Origin: Candidimonas nitroreducens
Lineage (GTDB): Bacteria; Pseudomonadota; Gammaproteobacteria; Burkholderiales; Burkholderiaceae_B
Reading direction: 5' to 3'
Length of the DNA: 64,000 nt
Assembly: GCF_002209565.1 (NCBI RefSeq)
Contig: NZ_NJIH01000002.1
Coordinates: 124,001-188,000 of the forward strand
Shown here: piece by piece, positions 56,454-64,000 of the stretch
Position numbering within the stretch: the first letter of the stretch is position 1
Layout of the letters: every line of letters starts with the position of its first letter
The notes under the pieces: model-generated
The model's database searches: none
Told to the model about the DNA's origin: nothing
The model's input: the letters and a program-made list of their open reading frames with translations, nothing else
Position numbers and translations under genes: made by a program

Positions 56454-56493
56454 ACCCACCAACCCAAAATTGGGTAGCTAGGTGGGTAGCTAG
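56454..56493. repeat. Nested inverted and direct repeats at the island-chromosome junction
   Basis: ACCCACC (56454) pairs with GGTGGGT (56481-56487), and AACCCA (56461) with TGGGT (56471). GGGTAGCTAG occurs twice, at 56472-56481 and 56484-56493. It lies between the AlpA-like gene and xth, so it could include attachment or integrase-arm sites, or a terminator. No second copy was found in the window. Confidence 0.45.
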
Positions 56494-56555
56494 CCCGAAA
56501 AAACAGCCCGTGGTGGAGTTATAACCAATTGATTAATAACACAATTATTTCCACT

Positions 56556-57338
56556 ATGAAACTCGCCACCTGGAACGTCAACTCCCTCAAGGTTCGCCTG
56601 CCGCAGGTTCTGGATTGGCTGCGCGCCAATCCCGTGGATGCGCTGTGCCTGCAAGAGCTGAAACTCGCCGATGATCAGTTCCCCCTGCAGGCTTTCGCCG
56701 ATATGGGCTACCACGCGCAGTGGGCGGGGCAGAAGACGTACAACGGCGTGGCCGTGATCTCGCGCCAGCCCGGCACCGAGCCGCAGCGCAATCTGCCGGG
56801 CTTCGAAGACCCCCAGCAGCGCCTCATCGCCACCACGCTGCCCAGCCCCGCCGGGCCGCTGCGGGTGATCAGCGCCTACTGCCCCAACGGCCAGGCGGTG
56901 GGCAGCGACAAATACGCCTACAAGCTCGAATGGTTTGCGGCGCTGCGTACCTGGCTGGCCGACGAACTGCAGCGCCATCCGCGCCTGGCGATACTGGGCG
57001 ACTACAACGTGGCGCCGGCCGACGCAGACGTGCACAATCCGGCCAAATGGGAGGGGCAGGTGCTGGTGTCGGAGCCCGAGCGCGCGGCGTTCCAGGCGCT
57101 GCTGGCGCTGGGGCTGAGCGACGCCTTCCGGCAGTTCGAGCAGCCGCCCAAGTCCTATACATGGTGGGACTACCGCCAGTTCGCATTCCGCCGCAACGCG
57201 GGCCTGCGTATCGATCACGTGCTGCTGTCGCAGGCCCTGGGCCCGCGCTGCACGGCCTGCGGCATCGACAAGCAAATGCGCGCCAACGAGCAGCCCTCGG
57301 ATCACGCGCCGGTGGTCGCGACCCTGGCGCTGGAATAA
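56556..57338 (+). CDS. xth: Exodeoxyribonuclease III
   Basis: 260 residues from the ATG at 56556, chosen because KLATWNVNSLKVRLPQ must be the N-terminus. EEP-superfamily active-site motifs are all present: LCLQELKL (Glu), YCPNGQ, LGDYNVAPADADVH (Asp-x-Asn), RIDHVLLS and SDHAPVVATL (Asp-His). It acts in base excision repair as an AP endonuclease. First recognisable chromosomal gene; GC content and codon use differ from the island side. Confidence 0.95.
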   Translation: MKLATWNVNSLKVRLPQVLDWLRANPVDALCLQELKLADDQFPLQAFADMGYHAQWAGQKTYNGVAVISRQPGTEPQRNLPGFEDPQQRLIATTLPSPAGPLRVISAYCPNGQAVGSDKYAYKLEWFAALRTWLADELQRHPRLAILGDYNVAPADADVHNPAKWEGQVLVSEPERAAFQALLALGLSDAFRQFEQPPKSYTWWDYRQFAFRRNAGLRIDHVLLSQALGPRCTACGIDKQMRANEQPSDHAPVVATLALE

Positions 57339-57514
57339 GCCGGCAAGACCGATAAAAAGATCAGGCCGGCGGCCCGGCGCAAACGAATATATACTTGACT
57401 GACTGGGAGTGCCCCGAGCCGCCGCGGCTGCGTTGCGGTTTACAAATCGTTAAGGCAGGCGACAGCCGGGGCTGATAAGGTGGCAGGCCACAAAACCACA
57501 GGATGAGGCGGCAG

Positions 57515-58138
57515 ATGCATCGAGTACTGCGTTTTCCACACGCACAGCGGATCACCGGATACATCAAAAACGTCGCCCCCGGACTCTTCATCCAGGAACT
57601 CCTTACCCAGCCAGGCGCGGTCGGCGCCATCTGCCCCAGCTCGCGCTACCTGGCGCGGCACATGGCGCGCCAGGTACCGACCGAATCGGACGGCCTGGTC
57701 ATCGAACTGGGCGCCGGCACCGGCGCCATCACCCAGGCGCTACTGGATCACGGCGTAGCGCCTGCAGACCTGATGCTGGTGGAGTATTCCCGCCCGTTCG
57801 TGCAGCGCCTGCGCCTGCGCTTCGCCGGCCTGGACATCGTCCATGGCAACGCCGCCGAGCTCAGCCGCCTGGTGCCCGCCGGCCGCAAGATTCGCGCCAT
57901 CGTATCGAGCCTGCCGCTGTGCTCGCTGCCCGAACACCAGACCCGCGCCATCTTGCAGCAGTGGCAGACGCTGCTGGGCCAGGACGGCGTGGCCATCCAG
58001 TTCAGCTATCACCTGCGCACGCCCAAGTGGCGCCAATACCTGGCGCCGCAGCAAACGCGTTCCAAGATCGTCTGGGCCAACCTGCCTCCGGCCAACATCA
58101 CCACCTTCACCTTCGGCGCTACAATGCGCGCCGCATGA
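57515..58138 (+). CDS. class I SAM-dependent methyltransferase (phospholipid N-methyltransferase-like)
   Basis: 207 residues from the ATG at 57515 (GAGGCGG upstream; an ATG four codons earlier is possible). The SAM-binding motif is [16 protein letters not shown]; preceding [23 protein letters not shown] and following [16 protein letters not shown] are typical of PmtA-like or rRNA-dimethylase-like proteins. Substrate is not determined; membrane lipid methylation is the common annotation. It overlaps the next gene by 4 bp. Confidence 0.75.
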   Translation: MHRVLRFPHAQRITGYIKNVAPGLFIQELLTQPGAVGAICPSSRYLARHMARQVPTESDGLVIELGAGTGAITQALLDHGVAPADLMLVEYSRPFVQRLRLRFAGLDIVHGNAAELSRLVPAGRKIRAIVSSLPLCSLPEHQTRAILQQWQTLLGQDGVAIQFSYHLRTPKWRQYLAPQQTRSKIVWANLPPANITTFTFGATMRAA

Positions 58139-58491
58139 ACACAAGCCGCATCAGCATGGACGCCATCAGCCGCATCGCCGGTACCCTGGACAACGGGGTG
58201 GTTCTCGAGGTCTCGATCGAAGACCTGCGCTTCACCGCCTACGCGGTCGTCAGCGAGCCCGACGTCAACGTCGTGGCCGATTTCGTTCCGCAGGAACAAT
58301 TCGAGGCCGACGGCGACCTGCACGTCGCCGCAGTGGGCCGGGCCGAGGACGCCGACGAGCAGGTGGGCGATGTGGCCTTCAACATGAACCCCGGCGACGC
58401 CGCGGTGTTCCTGTGCGCCGACGCGGCGGCCTACCAGGCCACACTCGCGGCGCTGGGGCTGCGGCAAGACACGGACGACGCTGCGCACTGA
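58135..58491 (+). CDS. hypothetical protein between methyltransferase and gmk
   Basis: 118 residues, ATG overlapping the methyltransferase stop. Acidic, Val/Ala-rich soluble protein ([38 protein letters not shown]). No motif recognised. Translational coupling suggests expression with the methyltransferase. Confidence 0.55.
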   Translation: MNTSRISMDAISRIAGTLDNGVVLEVSIEDLRFTAYAVVSEPDVNVVADFVPQEQFEADGDLHVAAVGRAEDADEQVGDVAFNMNPGDAAVFLCADAAAYQATLAALGLRQDTDDAAH

Positions 58492-58547
58492 CAAGACCGA
58501 CGGGGCGGCGCTTGCGTGCCCGGCCCGATTTTTACCGACGAAAGACA

Positions 58548-59183
58548 ATGGCATCTTATAGCGGCAATATATTTATGGTGGTAGCCCCCAGCGGCGCGGG
58601 CAAATCCAGCCTGGTCAACGCCCTGCTCGCGCAAGAGCCCGACATGATGCTGTCGATTTCCTGCACCACGCGCGCTCCGCGCAGCGGCGAAAAAGAAAAC
58701 CAGCACTACCGCTTCATCGAAAAAGAAGAATTCCTGCGCCTGCGCGAAGCCGGCGCCCTGCTGGAATGGGCCGAGGTGCACGGCAACTTCTACGGCACGC
58801 CGCGCGATCGCATCGACGAAGCCATACGCCAGGGGCGCGACGTGCTGCTCGAAATCGACTGGCAGGGCGCGCGCCAGATCGCCGCGCACTTTCCCGACGC
58901 GGTCGGCATATTCATCCTGCCGCCCTCGATCGAGGCCCTGGAGACGCGCCTGTACAAGCGCGGCCAGGACGCGCCGCACGTGATTTCACGCCGCCTGCTG
59001 GCCGCCGGCAGCGAAATGTCGCACGCGCACGAGTTTCAATATGTTATTATTAATCAAGAATTTAGCGTTGCACTAACGCAGCTTTCGCAAATCGTCGCGG
59101 CCACCCGCCTGCGCTATGCGACACAGGCCGCGCGCCATGCCGATCTGTTCTCGCAGCTCGGCATCAGCAATAGCGCCGCGTAA
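58548..59183 (+). CDS. gmk: Guanylate kinase
   Basis: 211 residues. The P-loop is [15 protein letters not shown] near the N-terminus, followed by the GMP-binding [20 protein letters not shown] and the lid region. It phosphorylates GMP to GDP. It heads the conserved gmk-rpoZ-spoT cluster of Proteobacteria. Confidence 0.97.
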   Translation: MASYSGNIFMVVAPSGAGKSSLVNALLAQEPDMMLSISCTTRAPRSGEKENQHYRFIEKEEFLRLREAGALLEWAEVHGNFYGTPRDRIDEAIRQGRDVLLEIDWQGARQIAAHFPDAVGIFILPPSIEALETRLYKRGQDAPHVISRRLLAAGSEMSHAHEFQYVIINQEFSVALTQLSQIVAATRLRYATQAARHADLFSQLGISNSAA

Positions 59184-59222
59184 CAAATCCCATTTTCGTC
59201 ATTCACGTCATACAGGTTATCC

Positions 59223-59426
59223 ATGGCTCGTATCACCGTCGAGGACTGTCTGGAACAGATCCCCAACCGCTTCAACCTCACTCTGGCCGCCACCTACCGC
59301 GCCCGCGAGCTGGCCCAGGGCCACGAACCGCGCATCGACAGCAAAGACAAACCCACGGTCACGGCGCTGCGCGAAATCGCCGCCGGTGTCACCGGCGTGG
59401 AAATGCTGCGCAAGGTTCCAACCTGA
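59223..59426 (+). CDS. rpoZ: RNA polymerase omega subunit
   Basis: 67 residues: [20 protein letters not shown], then [12 protein letters not shown] and [12 protein letters not shown], the complete omega signature. It promotes beta' folding and contributes to the ppGpp site of RNA polymerase, which fits its place before spoT. Confidence 0.97.
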   Translation: MARITVEDCLEQIPNRFNLTLAATYRARELAQGHEPRIDSKDKPTVTALREIAAGVTGVEMLRKVPT

Positions 59427-59447
59427 TACACCTCTCCGGACTGGCTC

Positions 59448-61727
59448 ATGGCGTTCTCAGGTCTCCGAGGTGCTTCGTCCGGGCTGCTGGCTGTACTGAA
59501 AAAGGGCTCGCGCCTGCGCCGGCGCAAGCCCTCGGCCAAGACGCAGACTGCGCCGGCCGCGCATGAGCAAGGGCCGGCGTCGGCGGCCATCGCCTCGCTT
59601 GCGCCCCTCACCCGCATCATCAGCCAGTACCTGGATTCGAAAGACGTCGAGCGCGTCAAAGAGGCTTATCGCTTTTCCGACCAGGCCCATCTGGGCCAGT
59701 TCCGCGCCAGCGGCGAGCCCTACATCTCGCACCCCATAGCGGTTACCGAAATTTGCGCCGGCTGGAAGCTGGACGCCGAATCGCTCATGGCCGCGCTGCT
59801 GCACGACGTCATGGAAGACCAGGGCGTCGCCAAACAGGAACTGGCCGAGCGCTTCGGCGCCGACGTGGCCGAGCTGGTCGACGGCCTGTCCAAGCTGGAC
59901 AGGCTCGATTTCGCCACCAAGGCCGAGCAGCAGGCCGAAAGCTTTCGCAAGATGCTGCTGGCGATGGCGCGCGACGTGCGCGTCATACTCATCAAGCTGG
60001 CCGACCGCCTGCACAATATGCGCACGCTGGACGCGGTCGACCCGGAAAAACGCCGCCGCGTGGCCCGCGAAACCCTGGAAATCTACACGCCGATCGCCCA
60101 CCGGCTGGGCCTGAACGCACTGTTCCGGGAAATGCAGGATCTATGCTTCCACGCCGTCTATCCCAACCGCTACGCCGTGCTGCACAAGGCCATGATGGCG
60201 GCGCGCGGCAACCGCCGCGAGGTGCTGGGCAAGATCACCGACGCGGTCAAGATGGCGCTGCCGGCCGCCGGCATCGAAGCCGAAGTCAGCGGCCGTGAAA
60301 AATCGCTCTACAGTATCTACACCAAGATGGTCGAGCAGAAGAAGTCCTTCTCGGACGTGCTCGACATCTACGGCTTCCGGGTCATCGTGCACACCCTGCC
60401 CGAATGCTATCTGGCCTTGGGCACGCTGCACCAGCTGTACCGGCCGGTGCCCGGCAAGTTCAAGGACTACATCGCCATCCCCAAGCTCAACGGCTACCAG
60501 TCGCTGCACACCACGCTGGTGGGGCCCTACGGCACGCCGGTGGAATTCCAGTTCCGCACGCGCGACATGGATCACGTGGCCGAAGAAGGCGTGGCTTCGC
60601 ACTGGCTCTACAAAGAAGACGACGCGACGCTCAACGACCTGCAGAAGCGCACCCACCAGTGGCTGCAGTCGCTGCTCGACATCCAGAGCCAGACGGGCGA
60701 CTCGGGCGAATTCCTCGAGCACGTCAAGGTCGACCTGTTTCCCGACGCGGTCTACGTGTTCACGCCGCAGGGCAAGATCATTTCGCTGCCGCGCGGCGCC
60801 ACGCCGGTGGATTTCGCCTATACCATCCATACCGACATCGGCAACCAGGCGGTGGCCTCCAAGATCAACGGCGAATTCGCGCCGCTGCGCACCGAACTCA
60901 AAAGCGGCGACGCCGTCGAGATCGTCACCTCGCCGGCCTCGCGGCCCAGCGCGCAATGGCTCAACTATGTGCGCACCGGCCGGGCGCGCTCGGAAATCCG
61001 CCACTACCTGCGTACGGTCAAGTACGAGGAATCAGTAGCCTTCGGCCTGCGCCTGCTGAACCAGGCCTTCGACCAGCTGCACCTGCCCCACCCCGCCGAC
61101 GACGACCCCGAATGGGAAAAGCTGGCCAAGAGTTCCGGCGCCAGCTCGCGCGAAGAGATCCTGGCCGACATCGGCCTGGGCAAGCGCCTGGCGGCCGTGG
61201 TGGCGCGCCGCTTCGCGCCCGAAAACGCCATGCTGGCCACTACCGCGGCGGCGGTCGACGAAATCACCTCTACCGCCAGCGCGCCCATACTCATCCAGGG
61301 CAACGAAGGCCAGGCGGTACAGCTGGCGCCGTGCTGCGGCCCGCTGCCGGGCGACGCCATCATAGGCGGCATACGGCTGGGCCACGGGCTGGTGGTGCAC
61401 ATGGCCGAATGCGCCGTGGCGCAGCGCCAGCGCGCCCGCGAACCGGAACGCTGGATACCGGTGGTGTGGGACACCACCACCGCGCGCCACCTCTCCACCC
61501 GGCTGGACGTCACTGTCATCAATGAACGCGGCGTGCTGGGCCGCATCGCGGCCGAGATCACCGAGGCCGACTCCAACATCATGCACCTGACCATGCAGGA
61601 CGACGCGGCCGCCACCGCGCTGCTGCACCTGACGGTGCAGGTCGACAGCCGCAAGCACCTGGCGCAGGTCATCCGCGCCATACGGCACGTGCCGCAGGTG
61701 CAGAAGATCGTGCGCATCAAGGGCTGA
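59448..61727 (+). CDS. spoT: Bifunctional (p)ppGpp synthetase/hydrolase
   Basis: 759 residues of the RelA/SpoT family. The HD hydrolase domain has HDVMED (His119-Asp120); the synthetase domain has RVIVHTLPECYLALGTLHQL and KLNGYQSLHTTLVGP (near residue 350). TGS (DAVYVFTPQGKIISLPRGAT) and a C-terminal ACT domain (LDVTVINERGVLGRIAAEI) follow. The intact HD motif indicates hydrolase activity. Starts 21 bp after rpoZ. Confidence 0.97.
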   Translation: MAFSGLRGASSGLLAVLKKGSRLRRRKPSAKTQTAPAAHEQGPASAAIASLAPLTRIISQYLDSKDVERVKEAYRFSDQAHLGQFRASGEPYISHPIAVTEICAGWKLDAESLMAALLHDVMEDQGVAKQELAERFGADVAELVDGLSKLDRLDFATKAEQQAESFRKMLLAMARDVRVILIKLADRLHNMRTLDAVDPEKRRRVARETLEIYTPIAHRLGLNALFREMQDLCFHAVYPNRYAVLHKAMMAARGNRREVLGKITDAVKMALPAAGIEAEVSGREKSLYSIYTKMVEQKKSFSDVLDIYGFRVIVHTLPECYLALGTLHQLYRPVPGKFKDYIAIPKLNGYQSLHTTLVGPYGTPVEFQFRTRDMDHVAEEGVASHWLYKEDDATLNDLQKRTHQWLQSLLDIQSQTGDSGEFLEHVKVDLFPDAVYVFTPQGKIISLPRGATPVDFAYTIHTDIGNQAVASKINGEFAPLRTELKSGDAVEIVTSPASRPSAQWLNYVRTGRARSEIRHYLRTVKYEESVAFGLRLLNQAFDQLHLPHPADDDPEWEKLAKSSGASSREEILADIGLGKRLAAVVARRFAPENAMLATTAAAVDEITSTASAPILIQGNEGQAVQLAPCCGPLPGDAIIGGIRLGHGLVVHMAECAVAQRQRAREPERWIPVVWDTTTARHLSTRLDVTVINERGVLGRIAAEITEADSNIMHLTMQDDAAATALLHLTVQVDSRKHLAQVIRAIRHVPQVQKIVRIKG

Positions 61728-61845
61728 GGCGCACGCCAAAAAGCGGGAATACGAACCGGCCGCGCAGGCGGGCCGGGCCACGCGCAGCGCGATTGCGCTC
61801 GGCGAGCCTGCCTCGCGCGGCCGCGAGGACGAGGCTGCCAGACGC

Positions 61846-63816
61846 TTAGCCGTTCTGGTCGTCGGCCTCGCCGGCCAGCACCTTCTGGGCTTGCGGCATG
61901 AGCTTGATCTTGGCCTGGGCCTTCAGAGCTTCGAGCACGGCGTGCTCTTCGGCCTGGCCCCAGGCCTGGGCCAGCTCTACGGGCAAGGACGCCTGCAGCG
62001 AGGGGTTGGGCTTGCCCGGCACGGCCTTCTGGATATACAGCACGGAATAGCCCTGGGGCGTCTTGACGCCCTTGAACTGAGGCAGGTCTTTGCCGGGCAC
62101 GGCCAGGGCCGCGTCCAGCACCTGCTTGTCCAGGCCCTGGGCATCGATGCGGCTGACCGTCAGCGTGGCACCGAAGCCCGTGGGAGCCTGGGCCGGCGCC
62201 TGCTTGCCGTAGGAAGCCAGGGCCGCCTGGCCGGCCTGCTCGGCAGCGGCCTGTGCGCGCTCGGCGACGAGCCGGTGGCGGATGAGTTCCGACACCTTGC
62301 CCAGTTCCGGCACCTGGGCCGGAGTCAGCTTGGCAATCCGCACCACGACCATGGTGTCGGACGAGATTTCTATGACCCCGGAATTCTGCTTGTCGGTCAG
62401 CACCTGGCTGGAGAACAGCGCCCGCCGCACGCGCGCGTCATCCAGCAAGGAAGCGTCGGGGCTGGCCGAAGCCGCCGCTGGCCCCACTTCTACCGCGGGC
62501 AGCAGCCGGTCGCGGGCGATGCCGTCGGCCGTACGGATCTTCATGCCCAGCGCATCGGCGGCCGGCTGCAGGCTGGAGGCATTGTCGTAGACCAGGCTGG
62601 TGAGCTTGGTGGCCATGTCGGCGAAGCGATCCGCGCCGAGCTGGCGCCGCACTTCGCTCTCGACCTTGGCGCGCGCCTGTTCGAAGGTTTCGGTCTGCTG
62701 CGGCTGCACGTCTTCGGCCAGGAAGATGTGATAGCCGCCGGGGCCGTCGACCACGCCCGAGACCTCGCCCTTCTTGAGCGCGAATACGGCCTGCTCGAGC
62801 TTCGCCGGCCACGAGCCCTTGGTGATCCAGCCCAGGTCGCCGCCTTTGGAGGCGGTGCCGGCGTCTTGCGACTGCTTGCGGGCGATTTCCGCGAAGCGGC
62901 TCGTGTCGGCGTGCACTTCCTTGGAGATTTTCTCGGCCTGCCCGAGCGCGGTATGGCGCTGCGCTTCGGTGGCGCCTACCGGCACCTCGACCAGGATATG
63001 GCTGAGCCGAACCCGCGCCGGCGTGACGAAGCGCTTCTTGTTCTGCTCGTAGTATTTCTTCAAGTCGTCAGTGCTGACGGCCGGCAGCCCCTGCATGGCG
63101 GCGGCCTCGTTGAGCAGCAGGTACTGGGCGCTGACCTGTTCCGGCAGCTTCAGCTTCTGCTTGTTGTGCTCGTACCAGTCCTTGATGTCCTGGTCGCTGA
63201 CTTTGACATCTTTGGCGTAGTCGGTGGCCGCGTAGGCATGCACGCTCAGCACGCGCTCGTCGGTCAGCGCCTGCTCGAGCGAGGTGGCCACGGGCTTGGG
63301 CACGCTGGCCGTCATGGCCACCGGGCCGAGCACGCGATCGATGGCCATCTCGGCGCGCCGGCCTTGTTCGAATTCCTTGCTGGTGGCGCCGATGGACTTC
63401 AGCACCTCGTTGTAGCGCTCGGCGGAAAACTGGCCGTTGACCTGCAACTGAGGGATGGAGGCGATGGCTTGCCTGAGCACGGCGTCGGAAACGCTGAAAT
63501 GGTTCTGGCTGGCGGTTTCCACCAGCACACGGCGGTCGACCAGCGTATCGAGCAGCGCCTTGCGCGCGGCGGGATTGTCCAGCGAACTGGGATCGAAGCC
63601 CGACGGGTTGGCCTGCTGCAGCTGCTGCAGCTGATTGCGCCGCGCCTGGTCGAAGTCTTGCATGGTGACCGCCGAGCCATCGACCTTGACCAGGTCGTGG
63701 TTGCCCGATACATACGTGGTATAGCCGCTGATACCGATCAGGCCGAACGACGGCACAATCAGCACCAGCAGAATGAGCTGCATCAGGCGCTGATGCGTGC
63801 GGATGAATTCAAACAT
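61846..63816 (-). CDS. ppiD: PpiD-like periplasmic peptidyl-prolyl isomerase/chaperone
   Basis: 656 residues with an N-terminal membrane anchor (LMQLILLVLIVPSFGLIGI) and a SurA-like N-terminal helical region. A central parvulin domain is marked by VRLSHILVEVPVGATEAQRH, GGDLGWITKGSWPAKLEQAV and GPGGYHIFLAED, and a second degenerate parvulin-like part follows. It assists folding at the Sec translocon. It is convergent with spoT; the 118 bp between them contain a CCTCGCG-CGGC-CGCGAGG hairpin (61811-61828). Confidence 0.93.
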   Translation of the reverse strand: MFEFIRTHQRLMQLILLVLIVPSFGLIGISGYTTYVSGNHDLVKVDGSAVTMQDFDQARRNQLQQLQQANPSGFDPSSLDNPAARKALLDTLVDRRVLVETASQNHFSVSDAVLRQAIASIPQLQVNGQFSAERYNEVLKSIGATSKEFEQGRRAEMAIDRVLGPVAMTASVPKPVATSLEQALTDERVLSVHAYAATDYAKDVKVSDQDIKDWYEHNKQKLKLPEQVSAQYLLLNEAAAMQGLPAVSTDDLKKYYEQNKKRFVTPARVRLSHILVEVPVGATEAQRHTALGQAEKISKEVHADTSRFAEIARKQSQDAGTASKGGDLGWITKGSWPAKLEQAVFALKKGEVSGVVDGPGGYHIFLAEDVQPQQTETFEQARAKVESEVRRQLGADRFADMATKLTSLVYDNASSLQPAADALGMKIRTADGIARDRLLPAVEVGPAAASASPDASLLDDARVRRALFSSQVLTDKQNSGVIEISSDTMVVVRIAKLTPAQVPELGKVSELIRHRLVAERAQAAAEQAGQAALASYGKQAPAQAPTGFGATLTVSRIDAQGLDKQVLDAALAVPGKDLPQFKGVKTPQGYSVLYIQKAVPGKPNPSLQASLPVELAQAWGQAEEHAVLEALKAQAKIKLMPQAQKVLAGEADDQNG

Positions 63817-63869
63817 GAATGACTCGCTGTCTCGCCCCCCGGATCAGCCGGGGAGTGACGATTTATACC

Positions 63870-63906
63870 AAAAATACAGCGCCGGCGCGCAACGCCGGGC
63901 GCTGTA
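63870..63906 (-). terminator. Terminator of a gene beyond the right edge
   Basis: On the minus strand TACAGCGC and CGGCG arms (one bulge) form a long GC-rich stem followed by TTTTT. It lies upstream of ppiD, so it would end a minus-strand transcript entering from the right of the window. Confidence 0.7.
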
Positions 63907-64000
63907 TCTAAAATTTTCCTGAAGTTTACCATCCGTCCCCGCGCCGCCTGCCTGTATGCTATCGCTTTGCGCGTCCGCGCAGCGCAGCCCGCGCACGGAC

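Noticed and set aside
57843..58540. N-terminal extension of the gmk frame
   Set aside because: The open frame runs back through two other genes; guanylate kinase clearly starts at 58548 with MASYSGNIF.
61891..63822. 643-codon plus-strand frame opposite ppiD
   Set aside because: Antisense shadow of the GC-rich ppiD gene; low-complexity Gly/Leu/His content.

Overview
The window reads as a Betaproteobacterial chromosome carrying a large conjugative, metal-resistance island. The right-hand genes (xth, a SAM methyltransferase, gmk, rpoZ, spoT, ppiD) and the overall protein style suggest Alcaligenaceae (Bordetella/Achromobacter/Pusillimonas-like); this placement is inference. No rRNA or tRNA gene was recognised.

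Layout. (1) 1-12.7 kb: a transfer and replication backbone that continues off the left edge. It holds virB8-virB11 of a type IV secretion system, a TrfA-like replication initiator followed by phased iterons and a DnaA box, an stbA/stbB/stbC-like stability operon, a TrwB-like coupling ATPase and a MobF (TrwC-like) relaxase. A TraB/Tiki-like cargo gene sits on the opposite strand between coupling protein and relaxase. (2) 12.7-17.6 kb: a minus-strand accessory module (long ParB-like protein, a 49-aa protein, DUF3560, RadC, an 84-aa protein) with two noncoding stretches full of perfect hairpins. (3) 17.7-20.6 kb: cadA/cadR with a MerR-type promoter. (4) 20.7-39.5 kb: copper resistance. The minus-strand copA-copB-cupredoxin-cytochrome c set is followed by two DUF4148 proteins, a cupin, a second multicopper oxidase operon with a split DsbD, DUF411, and a complete cusCBA-F efflux operon. 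(5) 39.5-43.7 kb: a decayed Tn21/Tn501-type mercury module with intact merR, merT, merP, merA and merE but broken merC and merD. One 38-bp terminal repeat has cut through a P-II-like gene. (6) 44.1-50.8 kb: more copper and periplasmic redox genes (TlpA-like, SCO, msrPQ, Met-rich proteins, GDCCVxC) and a CopRS-type two-component system. (7) 50.9-54.8 kb: an arsenic operon (arsR, arsI-like, acr3, an arsC-arsN fusion, MFS). (8) 54.8-56.5 kb: YdaS-like and AlpA-like DNA-binding proteins around a highly structured noncoding leader, marking the right end of the island. (9) 56.5-64 kb: chromosomal housekeeping genes.

How it fits together. The VirB/TrwB/TrwC machinery would move the element. TrfA plus iterons and the StbB ATPase suggest that it replicates and partitions as a plasmid, either before integration or as a replicating ICE. 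No integrase is in view, so the left end must lie outside the window. The copper genes are spread over about 30 kb but share control signals. The same perfect palindrome (ATTACAA-N2-TTGTAAT) lies before copA and before the copRS operon, and a TTGAC-TTCCCCCC promoter with the 19-bp MerR-type spacer precedes three copper or redox loci. Several scars (a partial duplication, a transposon end, frameshifted mer genes) show that the island was assembled by successive insertions and recombination.
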